From Solitalea longa (lineage in GTDB: Bacteria > Bacteroidota > Bacteroidia > Sphingobacteriales > Sphingobacteriaceae), in assembly GCF_002920915.1 (NCBI RefSeq), contig NZ_PQVF01000012.1, positions 62,287 to 126,286 of the forward strand: 64,000 bases of DNA, read 5' to 3'. Position 1 is the first letter of the stretch; the number at the start of each line of letters is the position of its first letter. The notes under the pieces were generated by a model. That model did not search any database. It was not told the origin of the DNA and saw nothing but the letters and a program-made list of their open reading frames with translations. A program made the position numbers and the translations under genes. Of the stretch, positions 8,438 through 17,123 are shown piece after piece.

Positions 8438-9655
8438 TTGAACACTGAACTGTTTATCGCAAAACGAATTTCATCATCTTCACAACGTACTTTTTCAAGA
8501 GTAATTGTGCAGGTAGCTATAACAGGTATAGCATTGGGTTTAGCCGTAATGATTGCCTCATTTGCAATTGTAACAGGATTTAAAGCCGAAATTCGCGATA
8601 AGATCATCGGCTTTGCAGGTGCCATTCAGTTGGTTAAGTATGATTTAAGTACATCGCTCGAAAACAATGCGATCAAATTAAATGATAATGCTCGCCAGGC
8701 CATTCGTTACACCCCCGAAATTACCCATGTCCAGTCGTTTGCCACCAAAACAGGCATTATTTCGGCCAACAGTGAAATTGAAGGCGTAGTATTAAAGGGT
8801 ATTGGAACCGATTTTAACTGGAAGTTTTATGCCGATAAAATGGTAGATGGCTCAGTTTTAAAATTGAATAACGATAGTATCACCAACGAGGTTATGTTAT
8901 CGAAGTTTACAGCCGATCGACTTAAAATAAAAACAGGCGACAATATATTGATGTATTTTGTTCAGGAGCCATTGCGTCGGAGGAAATTTAAGGTTGTGGG
9001 AATTTTTGACCTGGGTATTGAGGAACTTGATAAAATGTACGTACTCGGGGATATTAAAGTAGTGCAGCGCTTAAATAATTGGGACAATGGCCAGGTAGGA
9101 GGGTATGAGCTTGCCGTAAATGATTATCGTAAGATCGACACTGTATCAAAATACATTTTTGAAAATGCCGGAGAGGACCTGGCTGCTTATTCGGCGCAGG
9201 AACGGTTTCCCGCTATATTCGATTGGCTGGCTTTGTTGGATGTAAACGCCATTGTTATTTTGGCATTAATGCTTTTGGTTGCCGGGATAAATATGATCTC
9301 AACCTTGCTGATACTTATTTTGGAACGAACCAATATGATCGGTTTGCTGAAAGCACTTGGTTACACCAGCTGGAACATTCGTAAAATATTCCTTTACAAA
9401 GCATCTTACTTGATAGTAAGAGGCATGATAATCGGTAATATTATCGGCGTTGGTTTCTGTCTAATACAACAACATTTCCGCATTATTTCGCTCGATCAGC
9501 AATCGTACTACATGAAATTTGTGCCGGTTGAAATAAACTGGATAACCGTTCTTTTACTGAATGTGGGGACGCTGGTAGTTTGTGTGCTTATGCTATTGAT
9601 CCCTTCATTGCTGGTTACCCGTATTACCCCTGTTAAAGCGCTGCGATTTAAATAA
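8438..9655 (+). CDS. LolC/E-like ABC transporter permease (FtsX domain)
   Basis: A 405-aa MacB/FtsX-fold permease. An N-terminal NTELFIAKR segment and TM1 (about 25-47) are followed by a large periplasmic region and three C-terminal TM helices (about 265-295, 315-345, 365-395) in the FtsX domain, ending in TRITPVKALRFK. These features match the LolC/LolE lipoprotein-release permeases. No ATPase gene is adjacent, as is common for this gene in Bacteroidota. The protein must start at TTG 8438: no in-frame ATG lies nearby, and MNTE(L/Y)FIAKR is the usual N-terminus of the family. Confidence 0.87.
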   Translation: MNTELFIAKRISSSSQRTFSRVIVQVAITGIALGLAVMIASFAIVTGFKAEIRDKIIGFAGAIQLVKYDLSTSLENNAIKLNDNARQAIRYTPEITHVQSFATKTGIISANSEIEGVVLKGIGTDFNWKFYADKMVDGSVLKLNNDSITNEVMLSKFTADRLKIKTGDNILMYFVQEPLRRRKFKVVGIFDLGIEELDKMYVLGDIKVVQRLNNWDNGQVGGYELAVNDYRKIDTVSKYIFENAGEDLAAYSAQERFPAIFDWLALLDVNAIVILALMLLVAGINMISTLLILILERTNMIGLLKALGYTSWNIRKIFLYKASYLIVRGMIIGNIIGVGFCLIQQHFRIISLDQQSYYMKFVPVEINWITVLLLNVGTLVVCVLMLLIPSLLVTRITPVKALRFK

Positions 9656-9745
9656 TTTTCGGGTAGTTGATATTCAAAAAGTTGCACATTTTGTGGAACC
9701 TTTACTACAGTTCTGTCGTAAGAAGAAGTTAAGCTTTGGACGATT

Positions 9746-10894
9746 ATGCGTAGGACTGTATTTCTTGTTTTTCTTCTGGTTTTTTCATTTAAAGCTTTCG
9801 GTCAGCAAAATGTAGTTATCTCCGGAAAGTTTGAGAACATTAAGCCTGGTGCCTTTTTGATTCTTAACCGAGTAGGTTATTTGGGGCTGGAAGGAATAGT
9901 TGATAGTATTTGCATACATGACGATGGATCATTTTTAGATACCGTACGCAATGTAAAAGAAGGTCGTATGACCCTGCTTAGCATTAGTAATGAAACCGGT
10001 TGGCAAAACAATCAAATTAAAGGCTTTCTTTTTCCCTACTATAGTTTGTACATGACAGGCGATGTGCAAAAAGGTCTTGTCAACACCCTTAAGTATTATG
10101 ATTGCGGATCGATTGTTAATAATTTTATCATCGATCGCGAACGTAAGTTTCCCTTTGATGATAAAGATTTTACCATTATAAAGCCTTTGGAAAATCGTCA
10201 GCGGGATTATGCTTCGCTAAATAAGAATATCAATAAGTACAGTCAGAATTTTACCCAGGCCATTCTTTTATTTGAAGCTGAATATACCGATACCGTTACA
10301 GCCTATTTCGAGAGGAAACGAAAATTTGCTCAGGACACTTTTAGAGGTGGTTTAGATCTGGACGGTGATTTTTCAGTTCGATATTTCGAAGCATTGGATG
10401 CTGTGAACAACCAATATTTGGAGGCCTTGTCGCTCCTAAAATATCCTTCACAAAATGTACTCATAACACATCAGCTGGGTTTGCCCTGGTCGGATGTGAA
10501 TGTTCATTTTTATCGCCAGTTCGAGCCTATTTCTTCAAATCAGTTTGATGTTTATTTGATTGTGGACAACTACCGACGATTTTTCAGGGAATATGTTAAT
10601 TTGTTGGCCGGCGATTTTGATGAGATATTAAATACTAATCCTCAATTATCAAGCTATACAAAACTTTTTGGTATTGCTCAAAAGCAGTATAATAGGGTTC
10701 TCAGGGATCATGTATTGGCAACGATCATTGTTGAAAAGATCGATGATTATCTTAAAACCGGTGAAAATCCCGCAGAACTGGATGACTTGATGGTTAAGTT
10801 TAAAGAGCTCAATCCTAATAATAGAATATTAACCCAGGTAGAAGCCTATTATCAAACTACCAAAGAGAAAAAAGTTAGTGCGATAAATAAATAA
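9746..10894 (+). CDS. Secreted protein of unknown function with DUF4369-like start
   Basis: A 382-aa protein with a signal peptide (MRRTVFLVFLLVFSFKAFG, cut before QQ). The first mature segment, VVISGKFENIKPGAFLIL, resembles the beta-strand opening of DUF4369, the domain that precedes thioredoxin folds in Bacteroidota disulfide proteins. No CxxC or thioredoxin domain follows. The rest is predicted mostly helical and is not recognised. It lies 90 bp after the permease, with no terminator seen between, so co-transcription is possible. It ends at the shared terminator at 10893-10929. Confidence 0.7.
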   Translation: MRRTVFLVFLLVFSFKAFGQQNVVISGKFENIKPGAFLILNRVGYLGLEGIVDSICIHDDGSFLDTVRNVKEGRMTLLSISNETGWQNNQIKGFLFPYYSLYMTGDVQKGLVNTLKYYDCGSIVNNFIIDRERKFPFDDKDFTIIKPLENRQRDYASLNKNINKYSQNFTQAILLFEAEYTDTVTAYFERKRKFAQDTFRGGLDLDGDFSVRYFEALDAVNNQYLEALSLLKYPSQNVLITHQLGLPWSDVNVHFYRQFEPISSNQFDVYLIVDNYRRFFREYVNLLAGDFDEILNTNPQLSSYTKLFGIAQKQYNRVLRDHVLATIIVEKIDDYLKTGENPAELDDLMVKFKELNPNNRILTQVEAYYQTTKEKKVSAINK

Positions 10895-10929
10895 TAAAAT
10901 AGGCTCCGATACTCGGAGCCTATTTTATT
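10893..10929. terminator. Bidirectional terminator
   Basis: A perfect 16-bp inverted repeat, AATAAAATAGGCTCCG with its complement, around the loop ATACT. T-runs lie on either strand. It sits between the convergent genes ending at 10894 and 10934, and its left arm includes the end of the stop codon. Confidence 0.92.
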
Positions 10930-10933
10930 AGGG

Positions 10934-13009
10934 TTAATTCAAATAGGTTTTCAACCAATCTTGCAGTTGCTGGTAAAAGAACTTACTATTTTCGCCTTTT
11001 AATATCCAATGGTTCTCTTCCGGAAATACGATCAGTTTCGAAGGTACTTTCATACGTTGCAATACCGACCAGTTTTCTAAAGAATTATTCAAGGGAACGC
11101 GGAAATCTTGCTCTCCTACAGTAACCAGAATAGGTGTTTTAAAGTTTGAGGCATAACGAATTGGGTTTTGGCTTTTCCAGGTTTCATTTTGCGACCATGG
11201 AGGGCCACCGGCTCCAATTTCACGATGGTAAATGGCATCACTAGTTCCCCATTGCGATTCAGAATTCACCAATCCTGCATGGCTGATCAAGCATTTGTAA
11301 TGCGAAGTAGTTGCCTCCAGCCAATTAGCCAAATGGCCGCCATAACTGGCTCCGCCTGCAGCCTGCCTGCTTCCGTCAATAAAAGGATAATTTCTAACAG
11401 CAAAAGCCGCCGCTTCGTTGACCTCTTCGCCCGGGCCTTTAAACGGATCGCCGTCAATCTCTTGTCCAAACTTTTCGCCAAAACCGGTGGAGCCGGTGTA
11501 ATTAGTCAGCAAAAGCACATACCCGGGTTGTGCAAGCAAATGATAGTTCCAACGGTAACCAAAGTTATCCATCCATGCGCTTGCGGGGCCACCATGTATA
11601 ACTACAAACAAAGGATATTTCTTACTGGCATCAAATCCGGCTGGTAACACCATCAGGCTATGGATCTTTTTACCACGACTGCTGGTGATCCATAAGCTTT
11701 TAATTTCAGGCATATCCAAGGAAGCTGCTTTAGCTGTATTGAAAAAGCTTAGTTGCTGATGTTGAGTTCCTTTTAAAGGCACTTTAATAATTTCTGCAGG
11801 CATGGATGCATTTTCATATGAAGCTACCACCACGGTTTCTTTTCCTTGTGATGAAATGCTTAAACCGTTATAACAACCTCTTGCATTATCAATTAATAAG
11901 TTTGCTTTTCCGCCGTTAGATGAAACCGTGAATAATTTCTGTTGCCCCTGGTCTTCGGCATTCAGGTAAACGGTTTTGCCATCGGCAGAAATATCGAACG
12001 AACTAACCGGACGGTCCAGTTCTGAAGTGATTAATTTAAAGCCTTGCATCGTAGGCCAATCGTAGCGCGCAATTCGCGGTAAATTGTAAACCTTGCCACT
12101 GGTAGTAATGGAATTGGTATAAATGCAATACAGGTATTTTCCATCAGGACTGAACTTTGGATTGTCAACATCATCTTTTGATGTGGTCAATTGATTAGGT
12201 TCACCGCCAGAAAGATTAACCTTATAAAAGTTCGAATAAACATCTTCATAAGCAGCGCCGTTTCGATTAGTTGTAGCAGCGAAAACAATTGAGTTGCCAT
12301 CAGGAGTCCATTCTGCTGAACCACCGAAATTGAATCCAACGTTTTTAATGAACTGCGTACCGGCTAACAAATCTTTCGCTTTTGCATCCGGATCTGTTGA
12401 TTGGATAAATAAATGGGTTTGTTTTTCATCCACCCATTGGTCCCAGTTTCTTACGGGGAACGACGTATATACACGAGCTTTATATTTTAACTTTTTCTTG
12501 TCTTCTGCAATTTTCTTGTTTGCTGAATCGGTTAAGGATTCGGCATAAACTTTACTGGTAAACAGCAATTGTTTGCCATCAGGGCTCCATTTTGGTGCTG
12601 ATGCGCCGGATGATAAATTTGTAAAACGAAGTGCTTCTCCGCCTTCTTTTAAATTGATGATATAGATTTGCGCAAGCTCGTCGGCATCACGTTTGGCTGT
12701 GAAAGCAATCTTGCTTCCGTCGGGGCTCCAAACATAGCCTGATTCGCCTCCTTTGCTGGAGGTGAGTTTTCGTGGTTTTAAGCCACCATCAGAAGGAACG
12801 ATCCATAAATCGGATGATTGGTCTTTTTCATCATAAGCGGCATCGGTAACATTAAACACCACCCATTTCCCATCGGGGCTAACTTCGGGCATTCCCACCC
12901 GTTTCATCAGCCATAGGTCTTCGTGGGTTATTGCTTTTTTAGTTTGAGCATAGCCAAAACTCGCCGAAACCAGTAATGCGATAACTAGTAATCTTTTCTT
13001 CATAAACAA
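10934..13009 (-). CDS. S9 family prolyl oligopeptidase-type peptidase, secreted
   Basis: A 691-aa secreted serine peptidase. The signal peptide is MFMKKRLLVIALLVSASFGYAQ. A seven-bladed beta-propeller of WSPDGKQ/SADGKTV-type repeats spans about residues 40-420. The C-terminal alpha/beta hydrolase has oxyanion HGGP and the triad Ser555 (GGASYGGH), Asp635 (GEQDFRVP) and His667 (EENHWI). This is the acylaminoacyl-peptidase/dipeptidyl-peptidase group, which cuts short peptides, presumably in the periplasm. An alternative start two codons later (MKKR) looks equally good. Single-gene unit. Confidence 0.92.
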   Translation of the reverse strand: MFMKKRLLVIALLVSASFGYAQTKKAITHEDLWLMKRVGMPEVSPDGKWVVFNVTDAAYDEKDQSSDLWIVPSDGGLKPRKLTSSKGGESGYVWSPDGSKIAFTAKRDADELAQIYIINLKEGGEALRFTNLSSGASAPKWSPDGKQLLFTSKVYAESLTDSANKKIAEDKKKLKYKARVYTSFPVRNWDQWVDEKQTHLFIQSTDPDAKAKDLLAGTQFIKNVGFNFGGSAEWTPDGNSIVFAATTNRNGAAYEDVYSNFYKVNLSGGEPNQLTTSKDDVDNPKFSPDGKYLYCIYTNSITTSGKVYNLPRIARYDWPTMQGFKLITSELDRPVSSFDISADGKTVYLNAEDQGQQKLFTVSSNGGKANLLIDNARGCYNGLSISSQGKETVVVASYENASMPAEIIKVPLKGTQHQQLSFFNTAKAASLDMPEIKSLWITSSRGKKIHSLMVLPAGFDASKKYPLFVVIHGGPASAWMDNFGYRWNYHLLAQPGYVLLLTNYTGSTGFGEKFGQEIDGDPFKGPGEEVNEAAAFAVRNYPFIDGSRQAAGGASYGGHLANWLEATTSHYKCLISHAGLVNSESQWGTSDAIYHREIGAGGPPWSQNETWKSQNPIRYASNFKTPILVTVGEQDFRVPLNNSLENWSVLQRMKVPSKLIVFPEENHWILKGENSKFFYQQLQDWLKTYLN

Positions 13010-13140
13010 TAAAATAGGACCGCAAAATAGCTAAGAGATCTTTTCCTTTAAACTACTTCTTGTAACATATTTAATGTTTAAGAAAATGGAGATTTAAGTC
13101 ACTTGGAAATGAGGAAAGCTAAAATGAGTAGTTGAGAATG

Positions 13141-13653
13141 CTAAATAGCAGGTTCATAACTCACAACCGATAGGCCGGGCTGCATTTTGATTACAATTGT
13201 ATCAGTTGATGTACCTGCTGTTGAAGCTGTGTTTGTTGACAATACTAAATATTCTCCAAATGAGGTTAATAAAGTAAAAGTAGCTGTCAGGTAAGTGATC
13301 GATACTTTGTGTTTTTGCCTGTTCTCAAAATGAGAGTCAATAATTTCGAATTTATAGTTTGCGAAAGGAATATTGGCTTGGTCCAGATTATCTGTAAGCC
13401 CCGGGATAACATTAGTCAATTCTTTGACATATAACCCTATTGAAAAGGCCGTTTTATAAGGAACATTTTGAGCTGCTTTAGGCACAGCGGTGGTTAGTTC
13501 GGCCCAATTGTTAAATAATTTCTGCGGATTATAAACCTGAACCTGCATTAAAAGTTCAGCGTAGGTATCATTAAAAACAGCTTGTTCAAAAGGTGTTACC
13601 GAGCCGGAATGGATAACTTGTTTATAAGCCAGTTTGATGAAGGCTTTGCTCAT
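13141..13653 (-). CDS. Protein of unknown function
   Basis: A 170-aa protein without a signal peptide or TM helix. The N-terminal half is helical (SKAFIKLAYKQVIHSG), and the C-terminal half is Thr/Ser-rich and beta-like (ITYLTATFTLLTSFGEYLVLSTNTAS). I do not recognise it. Its ATG overlaps by 4 nt (ATGA) the stop of a possible 33-aa frame (13650-13751) lying just after the dioxygenase gene. All three may therefore be one transcription unit, but no shared function is evident. Confidence 0.6.
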   Translation of the reverse strand: MSKAFIKLAYKQVIHSGSVTPFEQAVFNDTYAELLMQVQVYNPQKLFNNWAELTTAVPKAAQNVPYKTAFSIGLYVKELTNVIPGLTDNLDQANIPFANYKFEIIDSHFENRQKHKVSITYLTATFTLLTSFGEYLVLSTNTASTAGTSTDTIVIKMQPGLSVVSYEPAI

Positions 13654-13751
13654 CGTTTGAGAGTTAAAAAAGCGTTAGCCAGGAACGAAATATTTTGGAG
13701 AACCGAACCCGGCGTAACGCCATCTACATGTAATTTATTATTGGAAAGCAA
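13650..13751 (-). CDS. Possible 33-aa coupled small protein
   Basis: This short frame starts at TTG 13751, 5 nt after the dioxygenase stop, and ends in a TGA that overlaps the ATG of the next gene (ATGA). It encodes LLSNNKLHVDGVTPGS... ending LTLKR. The tight spacing on both sides is what a coupled gene would show. The non-ATG start, short length and lack of any recognised homologue keep confidence low. It could instead be a remnant or chance frame. Confidence 0.3.
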   Translation of the reverse strand: MLSNNKLHVDGVTPGSVLQNISFLANAFLTLKR

Positions 13752-13756
13752 ATCTC

Positions 13757-14476
13757 TTATGCCGAAATATAAATGGTATGCTCAAGGTCATAACCTCCTG
13801 TTTCGGCATTGGCTACAACTTTGGCTAGCTCATTATCTAGTGAGTCACCGATAATGCCGTCATTGGCATTTTTTGTCGTGTTTTGCCCATGGGCCGAGTA
13901 CAGTTCAGATTTATATACCACTGTGTTGATATCTTCCGGAAAGGCAATCTGACTGGTTAATTTCAACGAATTGTTTACATAGATCTGCACGTGAATATGG
14001 GTGGGTCTTCCTTGATACCAACCTGGATAAACAGTTAAAAACTTTGCTTGTCCGGCCTCGTCGGTATATTGCAAGCCCCGGCAGAAAACCGCATTGCTAT
14101 TATCCTGTGTGCCTAAATAACTGGTGTTGGTATATCCTGAGTAGTAACCATCTTTATCGCAATGCCAAATATCTACGCGGGCATTGTTTACCACCTCGCA
14201 GTTTGTTTTCACGTTTCTAACCGTAATGGTCATGTTTAACGGAACTCCTTGCTTGCCATCGGTAATATCTAATCGCTGAATGGCTGAACCTCTGCTTTTA
14301 TAAAGTGGGTAGGGGCCGTCCGTTTCCGTGTCGGTAACGGAGCAATTTCCGTTAGGAGAACTTTCTGAATCTAAATCTGATGAATTTCCATTTTTGCATG
14401 CTCCTAAAATGGGCGCAATTGCCGAAATGCCGATAATACCGCTAATGCTGTTCTTCAAGAAGTCTTTTCTTTCCAT
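13757..14476 (-). CDS. Intradiol ring-cleavage dioxygenase-like lipoprotein
   Basis: A 239-aa protein with the intradiol dioxygenase fold. The likely Fe(III) ligands are present: a Tyr in HCDKDGYYSGY (111 or 112), Tyr154 (PGWYQGRPTHIH), His160 and His162. Unlike classical catechol or protocatechuate dioxygenases it carries an export signal with lipobox ILGAC (Cys27), so it is probably a membrane-anchored lipoprotein. The N-terminus ERKDFLKN recalls Tat-type signals but lacks the twin Arg. No aromatic degradation genes are nearby, so the substrate is unknown. Confidence 0.85.
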   Translation of the reverse strand: MERKDFLKNSISGIIGISAIAPILGACKNGNSSDLDSESSPNGNCSVTDTETDGPYPLYKSRGSAIQRLDITDGKQGVPLNMTITVRNVKTNCEVVNNARVDIWHCDKDGYYSGYTNTSYLGTQDNSNAVFCRGLQYTDEAGQAKFLTVYPGWYQGRPTHIHVQIYVNNSLKLTSQIAFPEDINTVVYKSELYSAHGQNTTKNANDGIIGDSLDNELAKVVANAETGGYDLEHTIYISA

Positions 14477-14579
14477 GAGAGTAACGATTTTCTGATGATC
14501 AAATATGATCTTAAAATCGAAGGGCCTGAAAAAAATGAGGTGAATGTAAAGTTTGTTGAGGTAGAGCGAAAATAGAAGA

Positions 14580-15272
14580 CTATTGGTTCAGTAATTTGCT
14601 CAGATTTTCTTCATAGCTACTACCAACAGGAATTTCAGCATCCTTAATATGGATGGTTTTATTCCTGATGCTTTCTATTTTATCTTTTGAAACCACAAAA
14701 GAACGATGAACACGCGCGAAACCTGTGGCCGGTAATTTTTCTAATAGGCTCTTAAAGGTCATGCGGGCAACCAATGGCTTACCGGATACTTGGTGAATTT
14801 TGAGGTAATCGTCTAATCCTTCAATATAAAGAATATCATTGATGGCTATTTTTATCAGGCTATAATCGGCTCTGATAAACAGAAACTGGTTGGCATTGGC
14901 CGACCGTTGGTGCTGATAGTTGTAAAAATCATGGGCCTTATTTACAGCCAGTTCAAATCGCTCAAAAGTAAAGGGTTTCAACAGGTAATCAACTGCGCTT
15001 AAATTAAAGCCTTCAACGGCATATTCACTATAGGCGGTTGTAAAAATGGCCATTGTGTTTTGCTGCACCGATTTATAAAAATCGATGCCGTTTAATGATG
15101 GCATATTTATATCGAGGAACACCAGGTCTACAGGGAACTTTTTGATGTATTTTAAAGCTTCTGTGGGTTTATTGAAAGTTTTCTGCAAGTCAATAAAATC
15201 TACCTTATCGCAAAAGAATTCAATCACTTTTAAAGCCGGCAATTCATCATCAATGGCAATGGCGCTGATCAT
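14580..15272 (-). CDS. LytTR-family response regulator
   Basis: A 230-aa response regulator. The receiver domain (1-115) has acidic Asp8-Asp9, phospho-acceptor Asp54 (VFLDINMP), switch Thr (FTTAYSEYA) and Lys (LLKPF). A LytTR DNA-binding domain (about 130-230) follows, with IEGLDDYLKIH and ARVHRSFVVS. Its start overlaps the kinase stop by 4 nt (ATGA), so the two are translationally coupled partners. Such regulators bind direct repeats in promoters. The target is not evident. Confidence 0.93.
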   Translation of the reverse strand: MISAIAIDDELPALKVIEFFCDKVDFIDLQKTFNKPTEALKYIKKFPVDLVFLDINMPSLNGIDFYKSVQQNTMAIFTTAYSEYAVEGFNLSAVDYLLKPFTFERFELAVNKAHDFYNYQHQRSANANQFLFIRADYSLIKIAINDILYIEGLDDYLKIHQVSGKPLVARMTFKSLLEKLPATGFARVHRSFVVSKDKIESIRNKTIHIKDAEIPVGSSYEENLSKLLNQ

Positions 15273-16426
15273 ACAAGATTCAATGTTAATGAAACGGAAA
15301 AACTGTTTGGCGTATCAGTGATTACCAAATTATGCTTTGCCGGATACAATAAATGTAAGCGATTTTTAGTGTTCTCAATTCCTAATCCACCCGATTCTTC
15401 GGCTCTGTCAACAGTGACTTTATTGTTGAAGACCAAAAACTGTAGCTGATCATTTTCAATCGAAATATCAATTTTAATCAACGAACTTTCTTCAGCGTTT
15501 ATTCCATGTTTAAAAGCATTTTCAATAAACGCGATCAGAATTAACGGAGCAATTTGCCAGCCTGTAATATCACCTGTTACGTTGAAAGTTATTGTCACCG
15601 AATCATCGAAACGAAGTCGTTGCAGATCAATAAAATCTTTTATATAGTTAATTTCCTTTTCCAAGGAAACAAATTGATGATCGGCTTCACTGATCACATA
15701 ACGCATCATTCCAGAAAGTTTGACCACGGCGGTAGGGGTGAGGTCCGATTTGATGATGGCCAGGGAATAAATGCTGTTTAAGGTATTGAATAAAAAATGA
15801 GGGTTTATTTGAGCCTTTAAATACGACAATTCGGCATTGAGCCGTAGCTGTTCCGTTTGTCGCAAACGGTTATTGATTCGGATGGCCAGCGATAAAAATA
15901 AAGCCGATAAGAACAAGAATAAATTTTGGCTCAGCTGAAACGAAAAATGACTGGGTCGTGGACCTTGCATAGGGCCGGGATCGTTTTTAAAATCAAAATC
16001 AGGTTCAGGTTTCCCAGACCTTGGTTCCCGAAACTCAGCTGGCGCTGGTGGTTTATGATCAACCTCCGGCCGTTTATGTATCAAAGAGTCGGGTAGGAGA
16101 ACAACGATCAGAAAACAAAAGATGATGCTACTAAAATAGGTTATATACTGTTTTTTGAAGTAGTAATTGGGAATCAGGTAAAGGAAATTGAGATAGAAGA
16201 AAGTAAGGACAAACAGCTTCCCCAATAAATATTTTTGTCCCTCAGGATTCTGAAAAATAGCCATAGGCTCTTTCCTTTCCGGAGAAAGAATCAATAGGGA
16301 AACAATAAAAATAATGCAGCAAATTAGGTGTATTAAAATTTGCCCCGATCTACTTTTCAACGATAATAGTTTTAATCCGTAAATATCCGAGGTTTTACGA
16401 GCTGTGGAAATAAAAGAGGTGATCAA
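15269..16426 (-). CDS. LytS/YehU-type sensor histidine kinase
   Basis: A 385-aa membrane kinase. Four TM helices (about 29-48, 67-86, 92-112, 165-185) are interrupted by a Pro-rich loop (HKRPEVDHKPPAP..GPMQGPRP, about 116-160). The His_kinase domain follows with phospho-acceptor His210 (AQINPHFLFNTLNSIY), then a HATPase_c domain (N-box IENAFKHG, G-box GGLGIENTKNRL). The frame starts at TTG 16426; the first internal Met is near residue 55, which would remove TM1, so the TTG is preferred. It is paired with the LytTR regulator downstream. Confidence 0.9.
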   Translation of the reverse strand: MITSFISTARKTSDIYGLKLLSLKSRSGQILIHLICCIIFIVSLLILSPERKEPMAIFQNPEGQKYLLGKLFVLTFFYLNFLYLIPNYYFKKQYITYFSSIIFCFLIVVLLPDSLIHKRPEVDHKPPAPAEFREPRSGKPEPDFDFKNDPGPMQGPRPSHFSFQLSQNLFLFLSALFLSLAIRINNRLRQTEQLRLNAELSYLKAQINPHFLFNTLNSIYSLAIIKSDLTPTAVVKLSGMMRYVISEADHQFVSLEKEINYIKDFIDLQRLRFDDSVTITFNVTGDITGWQIAPLILIAFIENAFKHGINAEESSLIKIDISIENDQLQFLVFNNKVTVDRAEESGGLGIENTKNRLHLLYPAKHNLVITDTPNSFSVSLTLNLV

Positions 16427-16458
16427 CCCAATTTTGTCGGTCGAAACTTTGTTCCCAA

Positions 16459-17046
16459 TTAATTGGCTGCTTTCATGATCAGCTCTCTGACTTTAGTAGT
16501 CATAGGAATTTGTAAAGTGGCTTGTACTGCTTTAGGTGTCATTTTACGGATAGTTTTCTGCAAAATATCCACAATTTTTTCGTCCTCATGTTCTGCGGCA
16601 AAATGATCAAGGTAATAATGCACAAAAACCAAGCAGATGACATCTTCAAGAAGCTGTGTATCCGGGTTTTGGGCAAGCTGTTTTTTCTGAAGCAGGAATT
16701 TTACCTTTTCAATTGTTTGAATATCAAATCCGCATTCAGTTAAGATCTTTTCTGCAATGCTTGCATGATGCGAATACAGCTGAGTGCGCCACATCAGATA
16801 ACCCTTACGGTCCATCGGAAAACTACTCCTTGGGCTTTCCCAACGGCCAATATGCTGACTGCGGGCTGCTAGTTGAACATAATCGGGAGCATTAGGTTCA
16901 TATTTATTCAATTGCTCCGTCATTCTAACGGCATAAAGAACTTCTTTGGGGTATTCTTTTCCTTCAAAAGTTTCTTTATTCGGATCGTTTGCGTTGTAAG
17001 CGTCAAAAGCAGCAAAAGCCTGGATGAGTTTTTCAGATAAGGACAT
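16459..17046 (-). CDS. DUF4202 family protein
   Basis: A 195-aa cytosolic protein. The pattern QHIGRWESPRSSFPMDRKGYLMWR, followed by the helical region LEDVICLVFVHYYLDHFAAEH, matches DUF4202, a family of unknown function with conserved His/Arg/Glu residues that suggest a metal or phosphate site. It starts 77 bp from the OmpA gene end and stops 32 bp before the kinase, so it may share a transcript with the two-component genes. No functional link can be shown. Confidence 0.78.
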   Translation of the reverse strand: MSLSEKLIQAFAAFDAYNANDPNKETFEGKEYPKEVLYAVRMTEQLNKYEPNAPDYVQLAARSQHIGRWESPRSSFPMDRKGYLMWRTQLYSHHASIAEKILTECGFDIQTIEKVKFLLQKKQLAQNPDTQLLEDVICLVFVHYYLDHFAAEHEDEKIVDILQKTIRKMTPKAVQATLQIPMTTKVRELIMKAAN

Positions 17047-17123
17047 GGTTATGATAGAATCAGTATTTCTGCAATTTGCAAAAAAATCGCTTACTAAATA
17101 CGCTTATCATTCCATTAGACTAA

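Noticed and set aside
11168-11647. 159-aa plus-strand frame inside the S9 peptidase gene
   Set aside because: It lies opposite the catalytic domain of a clearly real gene and has no recognisable features.
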